This document shows positions 1 through 13,524 of a DNA stretch of 64,000 nt, piece by piece. The stretch is from Hymenolepis diminuta (lineage: Eukaryota > Platyhelminthes > Cestoda > Cyclophyllidea > Hymenolepididae): positions 4,982,376 through 5,046,375 of the forward strand of contig CAADRB010000004.1 of NCBI GenBank assembly GCA_900708905.1, written 5' to 3'. The notes beneath the pieces are model-generated. The model was given only the letters and a program-made list of their open reading frames with translations. It did not search any database and had not been told where the DNA came from. Numbering within the stretch: the first letter of the stretch is position 1; the number at the start of each line of letters is the position of its first letter. The translations under genes and the position numbers were made by a program.

Positions 1-48
1 TTCTGCCAAACACGTCAATTTTAAGACACACGGTGCAAACACTAAGCT

Positions 49-72
49 CTCGCACTCTCTCTCTCTCTCTCG
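49..72. repeat. CT-rich microsatellite
   Basis: A short imperfect run of CT dinucleotides. The rest of positions 1-1031 is AT-rich with no exon I can support; it is probably intron of the protocadherin gene that continues off the left edge. Confidence 0.7.
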
Positions 73-1031
73 TTCCTCATCTAACTCTTCACCATCATCA
101 TTTCTCCTTCTCTCCTGAACTTCTATTTTTCTTCTTGCTTTCTAAAATTTTAATCAATGCTGTTCTAAACAATTGTGCTCACATTCGACTCTGCATTTTT
201 GATTTGTGAACCGCAGCTGTCGATTTTTAGCGTAGCTGTTACTCCAGCAATCTAAATATCTGCTTTAGACAATTATATTTCTAAGAGTGAAACGTTGGTA
301 AACAGTAATAAAATGATTAATGACACTTTGTTCACTTAAATAAATTAATAGTACCGTTTAAGAAATATGACTCACCCAGTCCCGAAGATAAAACGATCTA
401 GTCACTTTATGTACAAAGCTAATTCATTAAAATTTATTTTTTGGATACAGGAATAAATTTTTATAATTTTTACTCATTAAATGGTAAGTTTTGAAATTAA
501 ACTGATGAACGTCTCGTAAATAAAATTATAAATGCTACGGATTGTTAACCGCAATGAAACCGATAATCGAAAAGACTTGACTACAACCAAAAAAGGACAC
601 ATCGTATGGGTAAATGAATTTTGACGAAATCCGGCTCATTTATATTAAAATTTTTTCAGCAGCTTAATTAGCTAATATGCTATTCGCATTTTTACTGTAT
701 TATAAGGACTTGTCAAATATCGGGGTGTTATTTATTTATTCCCTCTTCAGATAGAGAATATATAGATATATGAATAATAGTTAACAGTTGTCAGGTCTGC
801 AGAAGAAATGTGAAATTTACATAATTATTCTCCAGTACTCAGTCTCTACACTCATTGCAAATGGGAAATGGCACTCGATAAAACAAATGTGTTAATGTAC
901 TAATATGGTGTTTAGTTAAGAAAAAGGGTTGACTTTCAAGTTACCCGTTCGAGTTTCTTGTTCTTTTCTTAAATTTCTGCATTCTTATTCCAAAGATTGA
1001 CATTAAAGTCACTAAAATAATAAAAACTTAC

Positions 1032-4000
1032 ACTTTAGCAAATGGTAGAGTCATTAGTTCCAGTTTGAAATAGCTTTCAATGTCCATTGCATCGATTTCC
1101 ACTTCAACATTGACTTTTTCCATCTTGAAGTTCTCATTCGCGATCATGGGCACATTACCAATCTTGGAATTTAAATCCATTTTCTCCTCGCCCACTGATT
1201 TAATCCAGCAAGTAGTATCCGCATTTGCACCGCTATCTTCATCCACAACTGTAAAAACTGCCACAATACGGCCAGCAATTTCGTTCTCTGGAACGAGTGC
1301 ATAGTTTGTCAGACTGCCTGGTTCGAAGAGAAGTTTCGGAGCGTTGTCATTCACGTCGGTTAAATTGATTTCCACCAGACAGGTCGATTGACGTGAAATT
1401 TCGCCCATGTCGGTCGCTCCGATAGTTAAACTTATCTGCACACAAGGATAATGGTTTATAAATGAACATTCATACAGGTCAGTATTTACCTTACATTATT
1501 AATGAATGTATGATTTACTCCTGTTATCATTTTTCAGAGTAAATTAAAAGTAAGAGTGAATGCGAGATTCCTTTGGACCTTTTCATTTTCCACTAAACCC
1601 TGTCACAATTTATTTTCAAAACATATTCTAACTTAGATAGCTGAATATATAATTCCACTACCTTATCATGCATTTTATAAATCACTGTAGCGACTGACCT
1701 TACTACTTAACCGCCGATTTTAAAGTTCAATTTTCATAAAGTTTACTTTCATTTAGCTAAAACGTAGAATTTGGAATTTTGTTTGCGCCATTAAATAAGG
1801 ATACTAATAGTGAAAAGTGAATGCAAATACGAATATCAATCTTCCTCTTAAAAGTCTAACTTGGCCTGTTCACAATTTTTAATATTTTTACTCTACAAGA
1901 TAAGGATTGGCAACATGCGTTGTTAAGAAGAGTGAGAGCCAGAATTTATTACATATTTAAAATGAAGTGACAAAACTACAAGAATTTCAGCAGAATGCGA
2001 AAAATAGATAGTGGCTCAATATTTTTACTAGGAAGGTTACAAAGTATTGTGTAGTTCGAAGATGGCAAAGGAAATATGGATGGAGGAAACGCAATGTGAT
2101 ATCGCTAGAAAACAACAATGAATCGGTATGAAAAGCTAAACAAATGCAACGTTACAGTTCATATTATAAATATAAAGGATGGGTAAGGTATCTGAGGACA
2201 CTTATATTTTTGTAATTCAAACTAATTAGATAATAATTAATATATTCTTTATATCAGAAGATCTCGTAGCAGATACTACTATAACCAATGAAATGAAAAG
2301 GCATTCTGTATAGTGTCTATAAAAGCAAAACACAGCAATTTTAAAATTGCGAGATTTCTAAAAGTCGCCAGATTTTTCGTTTGCAAAGTTAGAAAGGAGC
2401 TGAATGAAAGCAATAGACACGAATTGGCTGCCACGAGGAAGAGAAAACAGCATTGTCAACGCTCTGACTCATTCACTCAGAACACCTGAGTGCATGGCAT
2501 GATGGACGAAAATCCTGGGAAGTCAAAGAGACATCGTGCAGAAGATTTTCAAGTATCAGAAGGAAAAAAGGAGTGTTTTTCCTCAAGACCGTAGGTACAA
2601 ATCATGCATTTCTAGGCGAGGTCAGTTTATGTCGACGAAAACAACTCAGGAGAATCGTTTAATGCACGCAAAATAACTCTCAAACAAGTTGAAGCTACAA
2701 GTAGAAAAGAGGTGTCTACGGTTTTCCTCCAACAAAAACATCCACCATAGTCAAAAGGTAAATCGAAGAAATGATAGGTGGCTATGTGCAGTGGACCCCA
2801 CTGAAGTTCCAAACGTTATGCGTGCACACTAAGTTTCCAGCAACAGTGCTGTTTTTCGGTGTTGTTAGGAGAGAATGCCACATCATAACTCTTTAGTTTC
2901 TTCATAGAGCCTTAGGGTTAATGCAGATGCAAATGCCTATGCGGAGACTCTTTATACCATTGTTAAGCCGTCTTGGATAGACAAAGAGGCCAACAGAAGG
3001 CTCCCCTATGTCTTCCAACAAGATTGGGCTCCATTCCATAAGGCTATTAAAACCCGCAAATGGATGACCGAGAATTTTAATCATCATATCACACCAAATT
3101 CATGATCCCCTAGTTCACCAGACCTCAGTCCTTTGGATTAGTACGTGTGGGACGGAGGGCGGCGGAAAAGAAAGTTGATTAGTATCCCCAAAACACCAAA
3201 TCCACCTCTATGATGGAAGCAATAACCCGAGGAATGGAGAACATCAATAAGGGCCACCTCATGGAAGCGTGCAGTTGCTTTTTGACTCGAATCGAATCGG
3301 TGATAGAAGCGGAGGTGGATAAACAGACTAGAACCTGGGATACTATTGTGCTTATTTGTTCTGTTACAATTAATTATACGCTTCATTTATTAACAGTTTA
3401 TTTCCAATTTTTCAAGAAGTGCGAGGGCGTCCTCAGATGCCTCACGGACCTTGTGTCATTCCATCCGGTTCATTTACAAATTCAAATCTGTCTTAGACCT
3501 TACTTTTGATAAGGAAATGTATTATCCCCTACAAGGTTAAAAACAACGCTTTATCCAATTAGCATTGCATATCTTAAAACTGAGAGGATAATCATCCCAC
3601 TTAGGCGTTTAGTTTTTTTCGATTGTTAATTTTGATGGATATTTGTAAAAATAATTAAAAAATAAAATTTAGTTTAGATCAATTACCTGCTTATAATTCT
3701 CGAAGTCCAATTCATGCTCCAAAACAATCCAACCCGTGTTTTCATCAATGGAGAACATTTGGCTGAATTCTGGATCGGTTAATGTGCTAATGAAGTAGGA
3801 GATTTCCGCATTGATGCCAAGATCGGGATCTGTTGCGTTTACCTGTAACAGAATAGGCTGTAGAAGAAATATTTATCATCAAGTTACAAAACTGACCATC
3901 GTTTTCAATAAATTGGCCAATAAGTACTGAAAGTCGTGAGCAAGAGTTCGCTCAGAAATCCAAGTGACGAACTATATCATTTGGATTTTGAAATGTAACA

Positions 4001-7000
4001 TGTCAGTTAGGTAGATATTTCGCAACCTAAATCCAAATTCCGATGTCAAATATAGTAAAACTCTATAATTTTTACGTAACAATTTCTTCAATGCTCTCTC
4101 CTTTATCAGTTAAGCTGTTTTCATATGGAGAACAATTGTGAAATTTCTGGACTTCTTGTGAATTATAAAAATCCGATTTAGAAAAGATAGGCAATATTTA
4201 TCATCATTCTTCAATATTTAAAGGTTCATTAAATCGATTAGAAAACTTAATATTAACCGGACAAATAAAAGTATCTTAAAAAATGAGATATTAGTTTGTG
4301 AAATGATAGAGTGATTACTTCTCATTAACCTATCTAGAAGAAAATTTACGGTTGCGTCTTCAGAGATATTTTGAAGAAGCTAGCACTGGATTGGCTTTTC
4401 CTAACCAGAACTTACTACGATTACTTTTAAAATTATATTTTTTTCTAAATGTATCTTCTAGTTTTGCCTCAGGCAGCGTAGACTACTTTTAAACATGACT
4501 TCTTAATCGCAGAATTTCACAGACTTCTCTCTTCCACGCCCCAGTTGTCTAAATCCTTTTATTCTATAAATGCGGTTGTAATACATTTAAACCATACTAA
4601 GTATTAACGAATGGACTTTTTCGTGCCAAGTCATGAGAGAAAATGAAAGGACCACCTCTTCGTCAATAAGAGTTTGGTTGTAGAGTAATTTACCTAATAG
4701 CAAATTACTGTTTGCTTACCGTAGAAACTTAAGCTATTTCATCATAATGCATAGAAATTATTACAATAGAGTCAAAGTTTCTATTTTCATCTACTATTTA
4801 AACGGCATCAAAAATATTGAGGAGGGGGGAGGGGGTGGAGGAGAAAGGCGAAGGTTTGAGGAATATAAGTGAATTGTTGGTTTTTTTACGAACATTTTCG
4901 TAGTTTACATTTAAGACATTCTTTGAAATTACGGCACACTACAGTCAATTCATGCACATCCAGACCTGCCTGTGCAAAACCTTACATTAAGTACCTTCTG
5001 CATAAGCCGCGGTTGGTAACTGAAGCATTCTTTTTAATTCCTGTTTTCTTTGTTCGTTCGCTTAGTCATTCAGCACGTTCCGTGTAGAAGTATCAATAAG
5101 TGGATTGGAAAAACGGGAAGGAAAATAGCTTGGTAAGTTTTCCTTTGGTCTAAATTGGCAACAACTAAATTAGAGCTCACTTGCAACAAGGATAACATTA
5201 TTCATATTAAGGTGTATTTCTTAGGTATGGAGCAAACGAAAAACAAAGAGGATTTATAATTTAAAATATTTTAATTGCAAGCCTTGTTATAAATAAAAAT
5301 TGACGGTAAAAAGTAATTCTTGTTGGCTGATAAATTCATTTTGCTGCAACCATTTTGAAAGTGCCTCTAGGTAGATTATTAAATGAACTGGCAAGAAATT
5401 TGAAACGGGTTGTATTTCACGAGGTGCAAAAGAGTCTTTTAGATGAAAAACTTTGTTAGTTAAACCGAGTACTCAAGATTAGTCGAATTTACAAAACCCT
5501 TTACTACGAAAACCCTTCAAATCCCATCCAAATCAAATCATAACGTAATGTTGGTTGTATTTTGTGGAAATGATTGGCTTCTGGTGCGGCCGTAAGCAGG
5601 GATTCCCACTAAATTGTTCAGCGCAACAGCTGTTTCACGTAAATTTATGGAATTATGAAATTCACTTTCAAAATTTCTTTTCTGTGCTTGTTTGGTTATA
5701 ATTTGCAGCTAAAAACAAGTATTTGGCTGAAAAATTAACACATAATCCAACTTTTCTACCAGATATCGATAGAATTAAGTATTTTACCTAGATCATTTTA
5801 GGACTCACTTTGCTCTAAATATCAAGTTGTTCGTCAACTTTTTTAATCCATTGAACTCTCGTATATTTGACTTAACTCTAATACCAAGGTCATTATTTTA
5901 AAATTTAATAGCGTTCTTTATTTCCTTTAAGACAAGTATTCACATCATCGTATATTTTCTTTCTTATCTTCAAAAACTGACAGCTTAACACAATTTCATA
6001 GGTCAATACTAATTATTTCTACATTCTACTATCTATATTTATTTCTTAACCGTTCTAGGTATTTTTCCGTCATATCAGAGGCGAAGAAAAGATGACTAAT
6101 TTGTTATATGATAAATTTTTTAATCCATATTAATTATAACTGGAAAGGTGCTTTAAAACATGACCAATAAGCCTATGCCTTATCTTTTGACTGAAAAATG
6201 CACACCCATATGTAATCTCCAAGTTGCCCTTCATTCATATCAGCAGTCGAGCATGTTTCGCTTCTTACATCTTGATAGTCTAAACGAACTTGTCATAGGT
6301 CCAGATTTCAATTGACTTTTAATCTTCAATGCTATGGAGAAGACTTTTATCCATTAAGCCATTCAGTCTTGGTCATGGAACAATGCGGCTATTGGATAAA
6401 TTCTGTGCTGCTATTATAACAAGCACATGCGTATTTTTAAGTAGAACTACGCAATGAGTTTTACCACAAAACTTCAACAAGCATCCTTCTAACCCATTTT
6501 TTCTTAATTATAACTAATAGTGCGATTTATTCGCATTTCAGCCCTTGTTATTTGAATTGTAAATAAAATGGCATGAATGTGTTAAGGAGATTAATACATT
6601 GCTGGATAATTATCATAGAGAAAGGTAAATAAATTGTTTGTTCTAAAGCCAAACTAGAGATGAAGAAAGAATAGTCGGAAGGACTTGAATAAATATTTAC
6701 TCTTCATTTAAGACAAGAAAGCATCTATTAGGCTTAATTTAGAGACTGTCATTAACCTATATATTGGCGGAATATATATGAAAATGCGTACTTTCCAAGG
6801 TAATAAGATTTTTGTTAAGATCAAAATTTAACAACACTGGATGCACTTTAATAATATTTATTGCGGAAAAATGGCTTTTCCTTTGTATTTTTTGTATAGT
6901 GTGAAATTGGATTTCAATCAAGTCAGTTTAATTGTAATCAAATTTACTAAGGGTCACATTCCTCTCCAACGACGTATTTTCTAACTATAATAAAGACAAG

Positions 7001-8680
7001 TTTATCTTTGAAACATCTTTGCAACAAGTTTACTACATCAACTTCTGCTGGTTATCAAAAATTATAACTTCCAGGTCAGATGTCCTGCGTGTTTACATTA
7101 ATTCGTGCTTATAGAGGGTAAGATCAAGCGAATAATCAAAGTTTAAGAAAAAAATATTTTTATCTATATTCATAAAGGAATAATTTTAAAATCTTATAAA
7201 ACTATTTTTAATTACCTGAACTATCGGAGTTGAGATTTTGGTATCCTCTGGAATAGTTACAAAGTAGGTTAACTCCTCAAATACTGGATCGTTATCATTT
7301 ACATCCTCAATGCTTATCGCAACACGGACAGATCCGGATTTTGATTCTAAAGCTCCGTCATGGGCGACAATGGTAAAATTGTAGCTAGATTCGTTCTCTC
7401 GATCAAGTTCTTTCCTGAGAAGGAGGCTTAGTTTCGACGTGGTTACATTCCAAATGATATCGAACTCTGGGACAGCTGGCCAGATTTCATAGGTAAGGGC
7501 ACTATTCACACCGGAGTCTCGGTCAGTTGCCGGTGGAATGTCAATTGTGCTATCTAGCGGCAAGTTTTCAGGAATCGAGAGTGTCATCAAAGAGCCATTC
7601 TGAAAGAAATGAAAGTGGCATATTCAGAAAGCAAAATAATTTATACTACCATATCTAGAATGTATTTTGTATTGAATTCTTTGAACAAAATTATCATTAG
7701 CATACCAAAAGAGATTAATTAAGTGCGAACTACAGACATTTGTCAAGAGAAAATACTAACAAAGCAAGGAAGCAAATATTCATTGTAGTCAACACGTTTA
7801 ATCAACGAAATAGCCAAATGCTTTATCACATAATTATTTGAAAACATTTCACTAAAAGTAGGTCGTTACTGCAATTAAGCGATTTGCTTAATTTGATTCA
7901 CATTTTTCAGTGCAGCAGTTTTCATCTTATCTTCATTTGTCTGTTAAATTTAGCTGAAATTATTTCACTAAAAAAGGGAACAATCCTATTTTGAATGAAA
8001 AGGTATAAAATATAATGGAGCAATACGACAAGTAAAAATTTTTATATAATAAATCTCTTTATATAAAGGTTTAAATAGTTTTTTCGAAATGATCTTACTT
8101 TATTTACATCTACATCGCCTGCATTTGACAAAACCCATTCCGGTGCATTATCATTAATGTCCTCAATGCAGACATGCAATGCTAAGGTTTCTTCTCCACC
8201 TCCATTAATTTCCAATGAAAAACAGCAATATTCAGTTGACTTAAATGATGACAAGGAATCCTGTTGAAGTAGTTCAAGAGTCTCTCTAGCTTCATTTCGA
8301 ACACATCCGGCTGCTCCCATCTCGGGATTATCAAAATCTAGTCGCTCATTGACTTTCATTAATCCCGTGTGTTCGTTAAGGCTAAAATACTTGAAACTTT
8401 TTGACATGCTGTACGTATTTTCCGGGTAAAAGAACTCCGGTGAAGGCTCGATGGATTCTTCTATTATCACTGAGTAAATCCCCCGCTTTGCATAAACTTT
8501 TGCCAGGTACATTGCCATTGATGCACTTAATATAACATTTCCTACAACAGTCTCCTCCTCTCGAAGAAATATATACACTTGTGAGGTATTGGTGCTTGAG
8601 TTAACTTGGTGAATTGTCGCAAGTAGGCAGTAAATCCATATCAGAAGGTTTAGGATTGGGTTAAGTATGTTCGGTTCCAT
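1032..8680 (-). CDS. Protocadherin-type cadherin, 5' part (partial at the left edge)
   Basis: Calcium-dependent cell-adhesion receptor; the window holds the N-terminal extracellular part. Exons on the minus strand: 8680-8099, 7599-7216, 3842-3687 and 1435-1032. All three junctions are phase 0 with AG/GT borders, giving 508 codons plus 2 nt. The ATG at 8680 is followed by a hydrophobic signal peptide of about 28 residues (core LNLLIWIYCLLATIHQV). Repeat EC1 ends in DINDNAP (about residue 174), EC2 in DVNDNDP (about 292) and EC3 in DVNDNAP (401); EC4 begins after that. EC2 carries the expected PEN, DRDSG and LDRE motifs and EC3 has DPDLGINA. These are calcium-site signatures of classical cadherin repeats. 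No transmembrane segment or cytoplasmic tail is in view, so the 3' exons lie to the left. Introns are 499, 3373 and 2251 nt. Which protocadherin subfamily it is cannot be told from this part. Confidence 0.9.
2189..3440 (+). mobile_element. Dead mariner-like DNA transposon in a protocadherin intron
   Basis: About 1.25 kb, the usual size for mariner. The ends carry a 15-nt imperfect inverted repeat: 2187-2201 (ggtatctgaggacac) matches the reverse complement of 3427-3441 at 13 of 15 positions, with a TA at the 5' border. It lies in the intron between the exons at 3842-3687 and 1435-1032 and opposes the host gene. Confidence 0.85.
2400..3340 (+). pseudogene. Degenerate mariner transposase
   Basis: Cut-and-paste DDE/D transposase of the IS630-Tc1-mariner superfamily, decayed. 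Fragments in shifting plus-strand frames follow family order. Near 2770-2880 comes NRRNDRWLCAVDP and then TKFPATVLFFGVV. At about 2915-3060 comes VNADANAY, then YVFQQDWAPFHKA with the second catalytic Asp, then KTRKWMTENF. At about 3100-3150 comes SPSSPDLSPLD. A C-terminal block with INKGHLMEACSCF and RIESVIEAE covers 3210-3330. In-frame stops interrupt the NxW/PPSSPDL region and the residues just after PLD, and there are several frameshifts, so no active protein is possible. Family assignment is from remembered motif order, not a search. Confidence 0.85.
3843..7215. other. Long protocadherin intron, no gene seen
   Basis: Intron between the second and third cadherin exons. It is AT-rich and holds no coding segment I can support on either strand. 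A G-rich run lies near 4823-4855. Confidence 0.6.
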
Positions 8681-8773
8681 CACTGCACCGATTCGATGGC
8701 TTGTTCTTGTTTGTATACTGTACTTATCTCATTCATGGAGAAAAATCTAAACGAGAAAACGAAATATAGAACC

Positions 8774-8837
8774 CTGGAAAGGAGGTAATCAAGTGATATG
8801 AGGAAGAAGTATTAGAAGCAATCTGCGCTGTTCTTAC
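8774..8837 (-). other. Possible 5'UTR intron of the protocadherin gene
   Basis: On the minus strand a consensus donor (TTAG|GTAAGA, GT at 8837-8836) is followed 64 nt later by a pyrimidine-rich acceptor (CTTTCCAG, ending at 8774). Both lie upstream of the ATG at 8680. Inferred from sequence only. Confidence 0.4.
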
Positions 8838-8839
8838 CT

Positions 8840-9180
8840 AAGGGATCTCTATAGAGATGTAGTGACCACTTTGGAGGTAGTCTACGTCAAAGTGCGTACG
8901 CACAGGTATTGTTGGTGGTGTTTATAAATTCGTATCATCTGCTCCACGCCCTCTCTATCATGCACTAAACGTCACCACCACCACCGCTAGCCTAGACTGG
9001 GCGTTCTGCGCCGCCACAGAAGAAGCTGCAGGCAGAAGAGAAAGCGGGATGGCTAACCGGCTTTGTCCACTCGACAAGCGCTCGTGCGTATTGGTGAACG
9101 TTCACACCCCCGCACGCAATATTACGTTAGCGCACGAATATACTTCATAGGTGTGCTGTGTGCCTCTATGGACCTTTAAT
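8840..9180 (-). promoter_or_regulatory. CpG-rich upstream region of the protocadherin gene, with a TATA-like box
   Basis: This stretch is clearly richer in G+C and CpG than its surroundings and lies just upstream of the first cadherin exon. A TATAAA in minus-strand sense is at 8926-8921, about 240 nt before the ATG. It would fit a 5'UTR containing the short intron proposed at 8837-8774. The position supports a promoter; no experimental evidence is available. Confidence 0.4.
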
Positions 9181-9634
9181 ATACTACTGTCTTGATATCG
9201 AGTAGAGGTCGGAATCTCCCATCGACATAGGTCTAAATATATTCCCTTAACAAAAGAAATAAAAATTTCCTGGTACTAACTCCCTAAATTAACCAGATAT
9301 TTGAGGACATATACATAGGAAAGCAGCAGTATACTGCATTGCGTTAGAATCATCAAATAAATAAAAGAGTAAAGGAAGAAATAAGACATTTTAGTATTCT
9401 AAATATCGATTTAAATTACATATTACCTATCTAAGGATAGATTTTAAACCTAAATAGCATATGATTGCCTTTATTTTCTTTTTCTCTCACGAAACAAAGG
9501 TTGTTATTCTCCTTGTCATTTCAAGATCTATTATATATTTTGGTTGCACATCTTTCAGGTCAACTCTGATAAGGCTAAAATATTTATTATTATAATTATT
9601 TACAATTTTTAATTGTTGGAGGTAACTAAAAGCG

Positions 9635-9840
9635 GTTAGCAGGAAATGCAAAAAATGATAAAGGGGAGGGATTGAAAGATGCTGTGAGCAAATTCAAGGT
9701 ATTTAAAAGAATTACTTCATTCGATCTTCAGTTTCGGGTAGCGCAATATTCACTAAGCAGGTGACTCAGGTTCCAAAATTCGAACTTTATGATTGATCCC
9801 TCAGATTGCAGCCAGCACTTGTTGATGATGCTCAGTGCTT
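9635..9840 (+). repeat. Diverged dispersed repeat, copy A
   Basis: About 200 nt align by eye, with small gaps, to 22892-23095. Shared blocks in the same order include atgataaaggggaggga, cagtttcgggt, tccaaaatt and gattgcagc. No coding frame or terminal repeats are evident. Probably an old non-autonomous element or duplicated segment. Confidence 0.7.
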
Positions 9841-12610
9841 CTTTATCAGGTGTTTTGACCTTTTTTTCTCCCAATGGTTGGAAGGCAAAATCATTTTATA
9901 TGAATTTCAACAGCTTTCAGTTTTAACACAGCAGAGGTGAGACATTTAAAAATTTTACGTTACCAAAGCTCCATAAGCTGTCTTCACTCAAGGTGAATGA
10001 TAAGTAATAAAAATTAATTACTACGCAATCGGAACCTTATCAATAACGGTTAGTTATCGCAGTATTTTTTTCGTATATAAAAGCAGAGCTTTCTCAAAGC
10101 CAATTGTATAAAAGCGTTGGCTTTATGCATTAAATATTATGTAGTATTCCTAAATAAAGTCCAAAATGCAATCTGAGCAATGGAATTGATGTTGTGGAAG
10201 CGTGAGATATTGTATTATGTAGGATAATTAATTCTTATTAAATATACGTATATATAAATACTATTTGTAATAATTGCTTTTGATTATTTTTTCAAATTGT
10301 CCACATTTGGTTTGTTTTTAAATCTCCATTTAATTAAACTGTAGATCATATTAATCGAATTTGATTTTGCTTAACTATATATGAATAGTTACTTAATAGG
10401 TAACTATCTAATAATTATGAGGTATCACGATCTTTTCTGTCATATCAGTCACTCCATTTTTGTTGAGGTAAATATAAATGGATTTTGGTATTTCTAATAA
10501 TGTTTATATTTTCTCTAACAAAGCTTTAGGAATTCCATTTTATGTATAGATAGATCTAACTTTAATTCTCACTATTTGCTTTTGCATTTAATTTTCAGCA
10601 TCTCATTTAAGCAAAGAGAAGACATTGTGTGAAATTTATTAAAGAGAAGTTTTTAGGTTTTTACTCTCTGCTGAGCAGTTTAATCATTTTCATGAAATCT
10701 TCTCAAGTCCAATGTGGGGAGTAGTAACACCACTTCACCAGGATAGTAAAAATGTACCTCTGAGTCGCTCTAATGAGCATCTCGCATTTTTTTATTCTTC
10801 GAATGCATTCAACCACCGATTGATATCTATTTTTTGACCTACAACTTGATAGACGTGCACGTTTACCACTGGAAATAAATAATTTCCGTCACTAAACTTG
10901 TGTCAGTTACGTCAAACCTCGAGACCCCCAATTTGATGGACGTGCATGCTACGCTAAGTTTTGATAATATTTGGATTCAAGCAGGATAAATCTCGTGTTT
11001 TGGAAGTCACAATTCAACTGCATTATTAAATGTAATTAGATTTTAATACTTTTCTAAGTAAAGTACAAGTAAATTCCTCTTGTAGTTCAAGTATATTTTA
11101 ACATTTCATACATGCGCTAAGAATTTTGTAAAGTTGAATAATATTTAACATTCTGCTAAGCAGCATCTAATATTGTGCGAGGCTTTAAATAAAGAAAATT
11201 TTATCAAGCGCCACATTTCTTCCCCACTACAACTTGACCTTTCTGAAAATGGAGATTTCCGATGGTATATTTCCTGCAAGATTTAAAAATCGGGCAAAAG
11301 TTTCTGGCATTTACGATGCCATTCCTATAATGAGACGCGAATGTAACGATGTGGAAAATTATAAAAAATGCATTTCGGAGATATTCTAGACGAGTAAAAT
11401 AAGCAATCCAATAGAATTGCCGATTATAATTATATCTTTCGCATTATATTAACCGCTGCATGGTAAAAGATTTGCATTTTTTCATTTCGAAACAAGAAAT
11501 AGTATTACAGTCCAAAAAAGGAGTTACGAGAAGTAGATCTAGTAGTATTATGAAGAAAGGCAAAAATTCACATAAAATTCATTCTTCGCACTCAGATTAC
11601 ATTCCATTTATTTCTTAGGCATAGTCCACTGCTTCAGATTCCAATATCCCACCAATCAGGGTATATTTTCAGAAAATACAAACTGGCATTATTTTAACAT
11701 TATTTTAACAGTTTCTTCATAATATTATCGTAATTAGTTAGAAAATTGGCAAAATTTGCCGTTTTTAGTTGTCGTGAAAACATCTAGACGCAAGAACACC
11801 ATGCAAGTCCAAATTTGAGGGCGAAGAGGAGGGTTCGAATGAAAACTCTCTTTATTCAAATTTAGAAACACACTGGTCGATTTTATATGCTTTAACACTA
11901 TTAAGTTCAAATTTCAAGAATTAACCCTTAGGTTCTGAGTAAATCCATTTTTGTGAAGGACATAGCTTATTGATTAGGTGCCTTATTTAAGCATTTAATC
12001 CTTAAATTTTGAGATATTTACTGTATTTAGTAGCCCAGAGTAAGTAGGTCATAGGTCATAGATAATTTTGATGAATATTAACAAATAAATAACCCGTATC
12101 TATTGAAATTAAAATTATTGATGACGAGGTGAAAGAATTTAAGATTTGATTTATCTCAGCAGTTCTAACTCTACGTTTCAGTTTATTCCCTATTGGATTC
12201 AAGATTAGCGTAAAAATTTCGATTTCTGTCATAACAACTAAAATATTTGAAGGAAACTTGGCAAAATATTCAAAATATTTAAAATTTTTATAATTTAAAA
12301 CTAGAATTAAATACTCCGGGTTTTCACCTTTGAAACCTGAAGATTTAAATTACCACGGTATTTTCGTTCGAACATTAATTAACAAATAAGATTATTTAAA
12401 AATAACTATTTAAATTAAAAATAATCATTAGAGAGGAAAAATATAAGATCATTTTTTAAATTTTAAATCAAATATATTGCGTCATAAATCCTCATTATCT
12501 CATAAGTATCAGTTAGGCTCTAACTTACGTCGTGAAATCCCTGACAATAAAATTAATGAGACAAAGCACAGTAAATATTCAAAGATACAATCTTTCTTTC
12601 CCACCTCCTA

Positions 12611-12636
12611 TTTGATTTGATTTAAAACAAATCAAA
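12611..12636. repeat. 9-bp perfect inverted repeat
   Basis: tttgatttg and caaatcaaa flank an 8-nt A/T loop. It is AT-rich, so it may be chance. Confidence 0.5.
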
Positions 12637-13498
12637 CACCCTATCTTCCCCCTCTCTGTGGCCAAATACGCACAAGCACCGCCAAACATTCAGATGGTAT
12701 CGCGAACAAGCAGCATTTATTACTTTTATTCCACGGTGGTGGTGGCGGCCGACTTCAAGCTGAAAAGTGATTACACGAAAAAAATCTAACGTCAGGTTTG
12801 TCTAGTAGAAATTTAATTTATCTACATACCAATTGCAAATTCTATTGAGTTAAATGTAATACACAAAACACAATTTGTATGATTTAAACGTAGACTGCTA
12901 TCAAATTGATCGAATCAAATCAAAGATGTAATTATTCAATGATTCCAGATTAGGTGGCACGAAACACTGGTTCCTCTATCGAGTCACAGTAAACCAAAAT
13001 ATTGTTATAAACTCCGCGCTATATGTAGTATGCATTAATTTATCCCTGCAAATTTCTACTGTAAATGCTCGCGATCCATGATGAATGCGTTTACATTTGA
13101 TTGTAGTGAAAGCAAGTGAAAGTAAAATCTAAGGCTGTCAGTTTATGGGAGTAAAAGGACCAGTAGTTTCTAAGTCGCCAGGGTCACCAGTTGCAGGAGC
13201 TAGACTACGACTAATGGATAGCAACAAATAATCACAATGCGAAGAGATGAGAAAAGGCCAAAATATGATGTAAAACAGTGACGTAAATTCGACAGGGAGA
13301 AATTGGAACGGAGAGCGGAGAAGAGCACGAGACTATTTAAATTAACAGGCTTGAGAAGCATTATGTCTATGCAGTCCAGAGTATGTTAACTGAGTCTAAC
13401 ATATCGTCTATACTGGTTTGCTCGCTGATGAACATTCTTCTTGAGTCGCAATAGTCAGTCAAGAATTGATAATGGGGGGAACTGTGACAGTGACGTCG

Positions 13499-13524
13499 TT
13501 GACAATACAACCCCGTATTGTCAA
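13499..13524. repeat. 10-bp perfect hairpin with a 6-nt loop
   Basis: ttgacaatac and gtattgtcaa are exact reverse complements around the loop aacccc. Mixed base composition makes chance less likely than for the AT-only palindromes nearby. No terminator or RNA gene can be assigned. Confidence 0.65.
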
